Positions 38,362 through 46,841 of a stretch of 64,000 bases of DNA are shown in pieces; position 1 is the stretch's first letter; the number at the start of each line of letters is the position of its first letter. Made by a program: the position numbers and the translations under genes. The stretch spans positions 18,368 through 82,367 of the forward strand of contig QKAR01000009.1 of NCBI GenBank assembly GCA_003246335.1, read 5' to 3'. The DNA comes from Spirochaetales bacterium (lineage in GTDB: Bacteria; Spirochaetota; Spirochaetia; Treponematales; Treponemataceae). The notes beneath the pieces were generated by a model. The model saw nothing but the letters and a program-made list of their open reading frames with translations, was not told the origin of the DNA and made no database searches.

Positions 38362-39336
38362 TCAAATCATGCCAAAACGAAGACGGTAATCGGACGGCGT
38401 AACTCCCAGTCGTTTCTCGAATACGCGCCGTAAATTGAGCGCGGTGCCGAGACCGCAGGCGAAAGCGACCTCATCGAGCGACTCGTGGCCCATTTCCAGT
38501 CGATTTCTCGCCGACTCGAGCCGCAGGTCCTCGACGAACTTGGCCGGCGTCGAGCCCGTTTCCTTCGCGAAAACCCGGCAAAAATTCCTCGCGCTCATCG
38601 CCGCCTCGCTCGCGAGCCGGTCGATATCGAGGTTTTCCTCCAGGTGCTCAAGCGCCCACGCCTGCACGCGGCCGATCGGCGTTTCCGGGTCGGCTTGCGC
38701 GGCGAGAAAGCGGCTAAATTGGGCTTGCCCGCCGGGTCGCCTCAGGTAGAGCACGAGATCCCGCGCCACCGCGCGGGCGAGACCCGCGCCGAAATCGTCG
38801 GCGACGAGCGCGAGCGTAAGGTCAAAGCCCGAGCTCGCCCCGGCCGAAGTCCAGATATCGCCGTCTCGAACGTAAATCGAGTTTCGGTCCACGATGGTCG
38901 TCGGCGAAAGGGATGCGAGCGCGTCGAGGTGCCGCCAGTGCGTCGTGGCGCGGCGGCCGGCGAGCAGACCCGCCTGCGCGAGAATCAGCGCTCCGGCGCA
39001 GACGGAAACGGTCCTGCGGCAATGCGGCGAGGCAAGCGAGACCCAGCGCGCGATCGCGTCGACCTCCGTGGGGTTCGCCGCTCGGTTCGTCACGACTATG
39101 GTGTCCCATTCCTCCGCGGGATCGATAGCGGGCAACCAAGCGTCCGCCATCACCTTAATGCCCGAACGACCGTTGATCACGCGCGATTCTTTCGTCGTCG
39201 CGATAACCGCGCGATACGGAATCATTCCCGGCGTCATCAGCATATTGGCTTGGCTGAGGATATCGGCGACGCCGGACGGCTCAAATAGCGCGCCGCCGTC
39301 GGGAACTATCAATAAAAATTTGCGTTCGCTGGTCAT
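38362..39336 (-). CDS. GlxA-type AraC-family regulator (DJ-1/PfpI amidase-like domain + AraC HTH)
   Basis: FLLIVPDGGALFEPSGVADILSQANML; SVCAGALILAQAGLLAGRRATTHW; C-terminal AraC HTH (MSARNFCRVFAKETGSTPAKFVEDLRLESARNRLEMGHESLDEVAFACG). Confidence 0.93.
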   Translation of the reverse strand: MTSERKFLLIVPDGGALFEPSGVADILSQANMLMTPGMIPYRAVIATTKESRVINGRSGIKVMADAWLPAIDPAEEWDTIVVTNRAANPTEVDAIARWVSLASPHCRRTVSVCAGALILAQAGLLAGRRATTHWRHLDALASLSPTTIVDRNSIYVRDGDIWTSAGASSGFDLTLALVADDFGAGLARAVARDLVLYLRRPGGQAQFSRFLAAQADPETPIGRVQAWALEHLEENLDIDRLASEAAMSARNFCRVFAKETGSTPAKFVEDLRLESARNRLEMGHESLDEVAFACGLGTALNLRRVFEKRLGVTPSDYRLRFGMI

Positions 39337-39447
39337 GGCTTAAATGTATACTATCAATCAAAAAAAGCCAATTATGTCTCAAAAAGCCGCTGAGCGGCGC
39401 TCGTTCTTTCTTGACAGAGCGTAATCTTTCATTTTAGGGTAACACCC

Positions 39448-40182
39448 ATGAATAAGGTCGGAATTCTCGGACTCGGTCGCTTTGGGCGTTTTTGGGCGAA
39501 AGTCCTTTCCCATTCGTATGACGTGTATGGCTACAATAGGAGCGTTCCGCCCGAGCCAAACTGTACCCTCGTCAGCGTCGAGGAACTCTGCCGTCTTCCC
39601 GTCATTTTCATTTGCGTCCCCATGCGCACCGTTCCCGAAATTCTGCGAAAAATATCGCCGCTGCTCGCCCCGGGAACCCTCATCGTCGATACCTGTTCGG
39701 TGAAAGTCGAACCGGTTCGCTGGATGAATGAATATCTTCCTTCCGAGATCGATATCCTCGCGACGCATCCCATGTTCGGTCCCGAATCAGCGAAAGAGGG
39801 ATTATCGGGCCTTCCCATCATGATGCACCCGGTACGCATGCCTTTCGCCCGCTACGAGGAATGGGCGCGTTTTTTCCGCGCGCTCGGTCTCATGGTCGTC
39901 GAGATTACCCCGGAGGAGCACGACCGCCAAGCCGCGATGAGTCAGGCGCTCACGCACATGATTGGCCGTTCGTTGAGCGTCATGGGCATCGAGGAAACGC
40001 CCATCGGCACGCTGTGGTACCGAAAGCTGCTCGCGATTTGCCGCCAAGTAGAAAAAGACTCGCCGGAGCTTTTCCTCGACATGCAAACGCTCAATCCCTA
40101 CGCCGCCGCTATGCGCGATTCCTTCGAGCGGTCGTGGCGTTCGGTATGCGCCAGCTTGACCGATCCGGCGCAACGAGGATAA
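39448..40182 (+). CDS. Prephenate/arogenate dehydrogenase family protein
   Basis: VGILGLGRFGRFWAKVL; DTCSVKVEPVRWM; THPMFGPESAKEGLSGLPIMMHP. Confidence 0.88.
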   Translation: MNKVGILGLGRFGRFWAKVLSHSYDVYGYNRSVPPEPNCTLVSVEELCRLPVIFICVPMRTVPEILRKISPLLAPGTLIVDTCSVKVEPVRWMNEYLPSEIDILATHPMFGPESAKEGLSGLPIMMHPVRMPFARYEEWARFFRALGLMVVEITPEEHDRQAAMSQALTHMIGRSLSVMGIEETPIGTLWYRKLLAICRQVEKDSPELFLDMQTLNPYAAAMRDSFERSWRSVCASLTDPAQRG

Positions 40183-40192
40183 GGTATCTAAT

Positions 40193-40555
40193 ATGGTAGA
40201 TAACAAGGACAACGATCTGCTCGACCTCGACGAGGAAGATTACGATACCGTGCTCGCGCCGGACATCGAATTTTCCGGTTCGATCGAATTCGCCGAGCCA
40301 TTCATGATAAAGGGACGGGTTTCCGGGACGATCGACGCGACGAGCGATCTTTTAATCGATACGAACGCGGTCGTGAAGGCGAACATTAAGGCCCGCAACG
40401 TCGTTATCAAGGGCTCGGTCGAAGGCGACGTCACCGCTACGCAGATGGTGCACGTATTCAGCACGGGCCGACTGAACGGCGACGTCACCGCCCCCGAAGT
40501 GGTGCTTGAAAGCGGGTGCTTTTTCACGGGCATTTGCACGATGGACAGGAAATAG
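40193..40555 (+). CDS. Bactofilin (polymer-forming cytoskeletal protein)
   Basis: IEFSGSIEFAEPFMIKGRVSGTIDATSDLLIDTNAVVKANIKARNVVIKGSVEGDVTATQMVHVFSTGRLNGDVTAPEVVLESGCFFTG. Confidence 0.93.
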   Translation: MVDNKDNDLLDLDEEDYDTVLAPDIEFSGSIEFAEPFMIKGRVSGTIDATSDLLIDTNAVVKANIKARNVVIKGSVEGDVTATQMVHVFSTGRLNGDVTAPEVVLESGCFFTGICTMDRK

Positions 40556-40558
40556 CCC

Positions 40559-41182
40559 ATGCGCGCGAAAAAGATCGCGGTCGGCCTCCTCGCGTTTTTT
40601 TTGATGGCAACCGGCTTGATCGGCCAGACGAAACCGGACGCCCTGGAGCTGTACCGCCAAGGGAACTACCAGGACTCGGCCGACGCCTGTCTTTCGGAAA
40701 TTCAGGAAAACGCGAAAAACCTCGAAAGTTACGTCGTTCTGGGCTGGGCCCTTTTGGCGCTTAACCGGTATGAGGACGCCGTCAGTTGGTCGACGAAAGG
40801 ACGGGCTCTCTCGAACTATGACCCGCGCCTCATCGAGATTCAGGCGGAGGCGAAATATTACCTCGGCTCCAACGACGATTCCCTCAAGCTTTTCCAGGAA
40901 TATATTTCCTACGCGCCGAACGGGAGCCGTCTCGCCCCCGCGTATTATTTTATGGGCGAGATTTACCTCCGGCTCGCGAAATTCCGTCATGCCGATATGT
41001 CTTTCTCCGCCGCGATCCAGCTCGACGCGAATAACGCGCAGTGGTGGACCCGGCTCGGCTACGCGCGCGAGATGGCTAAGGACTATCGCTACGCCCTTGA
41101 GGCGTACAATAAGGCGCTCGCGCTTAACGCCGCTCTTCAAGACGCCGTCCGGGGCAAAGCCCGCGTCTTGGCCCATCTATAG
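40559..41182 (+). CDS. TPR-repeat protein (secreted/periplasmic)
   Basis: N-terminal signal sequence and TPR units (ALELYRQGNYQDSADACLSEIQ; WALLALNRYEDAVSW). Confidence 0.82.
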   Translation: MRAKKIAVGLLAFFLMATGLIGQTKPDALELYRQGNYQDSADACLSEIQENAKNLESYVVLGWALLALNRYEDAVSWSTKGRALSNYDPRLIEIQAEAKYYLGSNDDSLKLFQEYISYAPNGSRLAPAYYFMGEIYLRLAKFRHADMSFSAAIQLDANNAQWWTRLGYAREMAKDYRYALEAYNKALALNAALQDAVRGKARVLAHL

Positions 41183-41194
41183 GCTTTTCGAGGC

Positions 41195-42595
41195 ATGATG
41201 GATCGCGTTCATTTCGAGACTCTCGGCTGTAAATTAAACCAAATTGAGACCGAATCGCTGGCAAACGCGTTCAGGGAGGCGGGTTTTTCCGTCGATCGGG
41301 CGGAATCGTCGGCCGAGCTCGGGAATTCTTCCGAGACCTCCGACGACGCTCCTGCCGCGTCCGCCGACGGGCTCGCGGGTATTTGCGTCGTCAATACCTG
41401 TACCGTTACCGGAAAGGCTGAGCAAAAGGCTCGCCGCGTCATCAGGCATTTATTGGGCGCTCATCCCGGTTCGCCGGTGATCGTAACGGGTTGCTACGCC
41501 GAGGTCGAGGCTCCGACCCTATCGGCCATCGATCCCCGCGTCGTCGTTTTCCCCGGCGGACGAAAGGGTGACCTCGCTCGCTTGCCCGACTTTCTCGCCG
41601 CCCGCGCGATTCGTCACCCGGAAGAGCCGCTCCTTGACGCGGTACGGGATTTCGTCCACTCGGTGAATCCGGGTTTTTTTTCCGACGGCAACGCACTTCC
41701 GTCGTCGACATTCGCCCTTTCTACCGACAACTTCCTCTTTCACTCGCGCGCCTCGATAAAAATTCAGGACGGCTGCAATAACCATTGCTCGTACTGCCGC
41801 ATTCGCTTGGCTCGCGGCAAATCGGTTTCCCTCGACGCGGACGAGGTCCTTGCGCGCATTAACAAAATCGCCGAGGCGGGGTGGCGCGAGGTGATTCTCG
41901 CCGGCGTGAATTTATCGCAATATCGCTCGGCGGGCGGCGACTTCGCGTATTTGCTGGAACGAATACTCTCCGAGACGACCGGGGTCGCGATTCGCATATC
42001 GAGCCTCTACCCCGAGCGGATTGACGCGGCCCTTTTGCCCCTGCTCGCGAACCCGCGCGTGCGGCCCCATTTTCACCTTTCGGTTCAGTCGGGAAGCGAT
42101 CGCGTCCTTTCGGCCATGCGCCGCCCCTATACGGCCGAAACCGTGTATCGCGCCGCGGAAGGATTACGCGCCGTTCGGGAAAATCCCTTCATCGCTTGCG
42201 ACATCATCACCGGATTCCCCGGCGAAACCGACGAGGATTTCGCGCGAACGCTCGAAATGTGCCAAAAGATCGGTTTCGCGTGGATTCACGCGTTCCCGTT
42301 TTCCGCGCGTCCGGGCACGGAAGCGTATTCCCTTAAGCCAAAAATCCCCGAACGGATCGCCGGCGAGCGCGTGCGCGCGCTTACGGCCCTCGCCGAGGAG
42401 AACCATCGGCGCTATTACGCGCAGTGGATCGGGCGCGAGATCGCCGCCATCGCGGAAAAAGTCCCGGACGGCATGCCGGTGACGGCCGTCACGGAAAACT
42501 ACCTTTCCGTCAAGCTTCCCCCGCGATCCGCGGTCCCCGCTTCGGCCCTCATCGTCCGTATCGAGCCCGAGGGTTTTGCCTCAATCGTTCCCTAA
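41195..42595 (+). CDS. mtaB: tRNA (t6A37) methylthiotransferase MtaB-like radical SAM enzyme
   Basis: HFETLGCKLNQIETESLANAFREAGFSV; VVNTCTVTGKAEQKARRVIRH; KIQDGCNNHCSYCRIRLARGKS. Confidence 0.93.
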   Translation: MMDRVHFETLGCKLNQIETESLANAFREAGFSVDRAESSAELGNSSETSDDAPAASADGLAGICVVNTCTVTGKAEQKARRVIRHLLGAHPGSPVIVTGCYAEVEAPTLSAIDPRVVVFPGGRKGDLARLPDFLAARAIRHPEEPLLDAVRDFVHSVNPGFFSDGNALPSSTFALSTDNFLFHSRASIKIQDGCNNHCSYCRIRLARGKSVSLDADEVLARINKIAEAGWREVILAGVNLSQYRSAGGDFAYLLERILSETTGVAIRISSLYPERIDAALLPLLANPRVRPHFHLSVQSGSDRVLSAMRRPYTAETVYRAAEGLRAVRENPFIACDIITGFPGETDEDFARTLEMCQKIGFAWIHAFPFSARPGTEAYSLKPKIPERIAGERVRALTALAEENHRRYYAQWIGREIAAIAEKVPDGMPVTAVTENYLSVKLPPRSAVPASALIVRIEPEGFASIVP

Positions 42596-42694
42596 GCGTC
42601 ATTTCACCGTCCGCTTCCTGCCGATACGGGGAATAATTGGGTTGAGGTTTCCTCCCGTATGGTTTAAAATATGACGAGAAGCGTGGAGGCTCGC

Positions 42695-43384
42695 ATGAAT
42701 CGTCGTTATATTTCCTTGGCCGTCGCAATCGGGTTCGCAGCCCTCTTCGCGTCGTGCCGACAGCTCTATACCACCTCCCTTGGTTCCGCTCTCGCCCGCG
42801 ACTCGATCTCAATCCCGAATAGCACCTCGATCAAGGGCTTACTCGAGATCGCCGATTCCAACGGCTCTGATCCTGACGTCGCGGCGGAAATACTTTCCGT
42901 GCTCGCCGGGAAAAACTCCTCCGACATTCTCGCGCTTTCGTCGGACGATAAGACGACCGTTTTTAACTTAGCCACGAACGCCGCGATCGATATGGGGTCG
43001 GTAACCGACTTGGCGAACTCCATTTCCTCCGGAGGCGATTCTAACTCTCTCATCAGCTCGGTTTTTTCTTCCTTCGATACTTCCGTCGACATGACCGCGA
43101 TTCTGACCCTGCTTTCGGATCAAACCACGGTAGAAGACGAAAACATTCCCATTGATTCGATCATTTTTGCCTCATCGGTTGTACTTGCCGGGATAGCGGA
43201 GGAAGTCGGAGCGGATAACCTGATGGGATATCTGGCTGGAGGCGATATGTCTGCTTTGTCTACCGAGACGCAGACGGAAATTACTTCCATGATGACCGTT
43301 TCAACCTGGCTTGCCACCCGTAGCGACGCGGATACCTCGATCGTGGGCTTTACCATCCTCGATCTGCTTGAAGGAAATCAATAA
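42695..43384 (+). CDS. Hypothetical lipoprotein
   Basis: MNRRYISLAVAIGFAALFASC lipobox-like signal; GGAGG RBS. Confidence 0.7.
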   Translation: MNRRYISLAVAIGFAALFASCRQLYTTSLGSALARDSISIPNSTSIKGLLEIADSNGSDPDVAAEILSVLAGKNSSDILALSSDDKTTVFNLATNAAIDMGSVTDLANSISSGGDSNSLISSVFSSFDTSVDMTAILTLLSDQTTVEDENIPIDSIIFASSVVLAGIAEEVGADNLMGYLAGGDMSALSTETQTEITSMMTVSTWLATRSDADTSIVGFTILDLLEGNQ

Positions 43385-44538
43385 TGAAGCATATTCGTCT
43401 GTTCCGCGGCGTTTGCGCGATTGCCTTCGGCGGCGTCGGTTTTTTCGCGGTCGCGCAGGATTTTTCCTTCGATCCCGTTCGTCCGGAAATCGTTTCCGTT
43501 CGCGCCGACGGAATGGGCGGTTATTTCGCCGCTGAAGAGTCCGGTTTCGACACTCTTTCGACGAACCCGGCGGCGCTCGCCTACGTCGATAAAGAATGGT
43601 CGATCTCCCGCCTTGCCGCCGAGGTTTCCGGACCTCTTTTTGATATCCCGACGGCGATCAGTTCCGGCGACGTTACCGAAAATCTCCTCGACCTCGTTGG
43701 GGAAAATAACGGAATTTATCTTGGCGCGAACATCACCGGCCCGCTCGCTTTCGGGAAAGTCGACCGTAATTACGGATTCGGCGTGTTCGGACGAACGATA
43801 ACGAGCGCCGACGTTCCTTCCCTCACGAGCGCGAAACTGTTGACCGGCGAGGAGTTGCTGCTGACCGGAGGCTATGGATTGCCGGTATACGAAAGCGGCC
43901 TCAAATCGCTGGCGATCGGTTTGCAGCTCAAGGGATTCGTGCAGACGTTCGTGTACGAGGACAGTACGGCGATCACCGTGTTGGATGATTTGATGGGAAT
44001 AAACCTTCAAACGCTCCCGGCCGCGCTTTCGTCGGGCTTCGGCGTCGACGCCGGGCTCATGTATCGATACGGTCCGGGCTTTTCCGCCGGGATTACGTGC
44101 AAGGATCTCTTCACGCCGGTATTCACGACGGGCTACGATTCGCTGAACGATTTCATGAAAGGCGACTCGAGTTCCGACACGATCACCGACCTAGTCGACC
44201 CGTACCTAAACGTCGGCGTCGGCTATGACTTTCCTCTGCCCGATACCTGGATAACGATAACCGATTGGCGCGTTATGGCCGACTATCGCGATATTCTCGA
44301 TTTGACGAATCCCGTATACCGAAACCCTCTCCTCAACGTCGCGATTGGCACGGAAGTCGTCATTTTCGACGTAGTGAGTTTACGCGCGGGAATATCCGAT
44401 ACTTACCTCGCTACGGGCCTCGGCGTAGATCTTTCGATTTTCGAAATCGATCTCGCGATGTGGGGCTCCGAGCTCGGTCTTGACCCGGGAAAACGGCCGT
44501 TGCTGAACATGGCTCTGTCGCTCTCGTTCGAATACTGA
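43384..44538 (+). CDS. Outer-membrane beta-barrel protein (FadL/PorV-like fold suspected)
   Basis: Signal peptide; SVRADGMGGYFAAEESGFDTLSTNPAALAY motif; C-terminal ALSLSFEY. Confidence 0.7.
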   Translation: MKHIRLFRGVCAIAFGGVGFFAVAQDFSFDPVRPEIVSVRADGMGGYFAAEESGFDTLSTNPAALAYVDKEWSISRLAAEVSGPLFDIPTAISSGDVTENLLDLVGENNGIYLGANITGPLAFGKVDRNYGFGVFGRTITSADVPSLTSAKLLTGEELLLTGGYGLPVYESGLKSLAIGLQLKGFVQTFVYEDSTAITVLDDLMGINLQTLPAALSSGFGVDAGLMYRYGPGFSAGITCKDLFTPVFTTGYDSLNDFMKGDSSSDTITDLVDPYLNVGVGYDFPLPDTWITITDWRVMADYRDILDLTNPVYRNPLLNVAIGTEVVIFDVVSLRAGISDTYLATGLGVDLSIFEIDLAMWGSELGLDPGKRPLLNMALSLSFEY

Positions 44539-44619
44539 GCGATTTTCTCGCGCGGCCGCGGAAGCGCTTGACAAAAAAAAGGATATAAAGTACTTTATTT
44601 TCCGTTGCACCAAGTAACC

Positions 44620-44692
44620 GGGCCACTAGCTCAGTAGGTAGAGCAACGCCCTTTTAAGGCGTGGGTCGATGGTTCGAATCCATCGTGGCTCA
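44620..44692 (+). tRNA. tRNA-Lys (TTT)
   Basis: Cloverleaf: gggccac...gtggctc acceptor, anticodon loop ctTTTaa within acgcc/ggcgt stem, T-arm gatggttcgaatccatc; CCA not encoded. Confidence 0.96.
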
Positions 44693-44696
44693 ACAG

Positions 44697-44727
44697 AAGG
44701 AATCCGAAAGGATTCCTTTTTTATTTT
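44697..44727 (+). terminator. Rho-independent terminator after tRNA-Lys
   Basis: aaggaatcc-gaaa-ggattcctttttttatttt. Confidence 0.88.
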
Positions 44728-44885
44728 ACGCAATGATGGATTCGAACCGGAGCGGTCGACCCGAAGGGCTCGCGCAGGGATGCGCGAGAGCGCGCGCAGG
44801 GCTGCGCGGTTTCTCGCGGTATCCGCTCGTCTTTGCGCATACCGCCCGCGCGCGCTTTTCGTTTGTGCTATACTCATCTTAGTTT

Positions 44886-46829
44886 ATGAAAAGCGCAACA
44901 TTCGCACAACGTTTCGCGACCGCGATCGCCGCGGGAAAAAAACGGGACTATAAAACCTCTATCGTGATTCTCGAGGATTTGGCCGCCCAAGGGTTCGCCG
45001 ACGGGACTCTGTCTCTGGAGCCATCTTCCTCCGAAGCCCATCCAGAAGTGTACCTTTTTCTCGCGCGCGCCTGGCACGCGGAGAAATCCTTCGCGCGGGC
45101 GACCTCGTGCGCTCGCGCCTATATCGGCCTGAACCCCGACGACGGCGCCGGTTGGTTTTTTCTGGGGCGCTCCTATTTCGCCGACGGGGCCGTCGAACGC
45201 GCGATTCACGCGCTTCGGAAATCGATCTCCCTCAATCCCGAATCGATCGACGCCCGCGCTCTCCTGGGCCTCGCCCTGCTCAAGGGCCGTCGGCCGATCC
45301 AAGCCCGCACGCTGTTTGAGGAATCGTTGTCGCTCGCTCCCGACGACCCTCGCCTCAATCAAGGCTATTTAAACGCGCTTTTCGTCGAGGCGGTGCGAAC
45401 GTATCGGAAAGGCGACGCCGAAACGGCCAGACAAATGCTCACCTTCCTCATCAATAACGATATCGACGGCGTCGTCCCGCGCCTATATCTCGCGCACGCG
45501 CTTCGCCAGCTCGGCTACCTGGAAGAATCGCTCGGCCAGTACGAAGCCGCGGTCGGTTTCTCGCCCGAAGACCCGGCGCTTCGATGGTATCCGATCGCCG
45601 TGCTGGCGCAGATGGGCGAGACCGATCGAGCCGCTCAGGCCATGGTCGATTTGGGCGAGCCTCCTCCCGCCGGCGACCTTTCCGCGCGCGCGATCGCGCT
45701 CCGAATCGTGAAGGGGCATCTCGACGCCGCGGAGTGGGCGCAAGCCGCGCAGGCATGCAGGTCCTGGCTCAAGGGGAATGACGGCGACGCGCAGGCTCAC
45801 GCGCTCATGGCCGAGGCGCTTCGCAATAGCGGAAGCTATGACGCGTCCTTGGCTCATTTTAACCGCGCGTTGGCGCTCGATCGCTCGAATCCCTCGCCGT
45901 ACTACGGCGTCATTCTCGTATTGATGGAGCGCAAGGAGTGGAAAGCCCTGAAATCGGTTCTTGATCGCGCCGAGCGGTCGGGCCTCGATCGGGAAACCGT
46001 CGAGTATTATCGCGTGTTGGCGGCGGCGAATCTCGACGAGTCGCCCGAGTCGATCCTTCCGGGTATTCAGGAGCAGGTGCGCCAGCACGGCGCGTCGCCC
46101 GAATTGGTGGGCGCGCTCGCCCGGGCGTACTTTCGGCTCGGTCTTTCGGAACTCGCGGTTGGTTGGTACGAGAAGGCAATCTCGTTCGACGAGAACGACG
46201 AAAACGCGTTTCTCGGCTATATCGCCTGTTGCGAGGAATTGGGCGACGACGTGAAAATCACCGCGGCGTATGACGATTATTTGAGGAGATGGCCCGATAA
46301 CGCCGCGATCAGGCGCGATTACGCCGCGTATTTAGCGGCTCTCGATCGCTGGATTTCCGCGGCCGATCAGCTCGAGGCGTTGCAGGGATACGCGAGCGCG
46401 CCGCAAGCCGATCGTCAGATCGCGCTCTATCGCCGAAAGGCCGGACAATTCCGCCAGGCCGCGATTCTGTACCGGTCGATGCTCAGGAAAAAGCCCGACG
46501 ACCGAAACCTTCTCGCCAATCTCGTGTTCTGCCTCGATCGCATGGGCGAAACGAAAAGCGCGATCGTCTTGATGCGCGAGGCGAACCGCGCGTACGCGCC
46601 CGACGTAGAGTCGTCGCTGATTGAGGGACGGCTACTCGCGAAATCGGGCGACCTGAACGGAGCGCTCGCGGTCTTTCGAAAAACCATAGATTCGTTTCCC
46701 GACGACGTTCGCGGCTGGAACGAAGTGTCCGCGGTGTACGCGCGGCAAGGCGTGCCGGAAATGGCCGCCACATTCGCGGAAAAGGCGCGCGACATCGCCC
46801 TCAAGGGAAAGCGACGCCGCGCGCCTTAG
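44886..46829 (+). CDS. Large TPR-repeat protein
   Basis: 647 aa with many TPR units (AWFFLGRSYFADGAVERAIHALRKSISLNPES; PHLYLAHALRQLGYLEESLGQYEAAVGFSPED type). Confidence 0.88.
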   Translation: MKSATFAQRFATAIAAGKKRDYKTSIVILEDLAAQGFADGTLSLEPSSSEAHPEVYLFLARAWHAEKSFARATSCARAYIGLNPDDGAGWFFLGRSYFADGAVERAIHALRKSISLNPESIDARALLGLALLKGRRPIQARTLFEESLSLAPDDPRLNQGYLNALFVEAVRTYRKGDAETARQMLTFLINNDIDGVVPRLYLAHALRQLGYLEESLGQYEAAVGFSPEDPALRWYPIAVLAQMGETDRAAQAMVDLGEPPPAGDLSARAIALRIVKGHLDAAEWAQAAQACRSWLKGNDGDAQAHALMAEALRNSGSYDASLAHFNRALALDRSNPSPYYGVILVLMERKEWKALKSVLDRAERSGLDRETVEYYRVLAAANLDESPESILPGIQEQVRQHGASPELVGALARAYFRLGLSELAVGWYEKAISFDENDENAFLGYIACCEELGDDVKITAAYDDYLRRWPDNAAIRRDYAAYLAALDRWISAADQLEALQGYASAPQADRQIALYRRKAGQFRQAAILYRSMLRKKPDDRNLLANLVFCLDRMGETKSAIVLMREANRAYAPDVESSLIEGRLLAKSGDLNGALAVFRKTIDSFPDDVRGWNEVSAVYARQGVPEMAATFAEKARDIALKGKRRRAP

Positions 46830-46841
46830 TCTCGAAGAATC

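Noticed and set aside
44626-44877. ORFs overlapping tRNA-Lys and its flank
   Set aside because: Spurious translations of tRNA and terminator sequence
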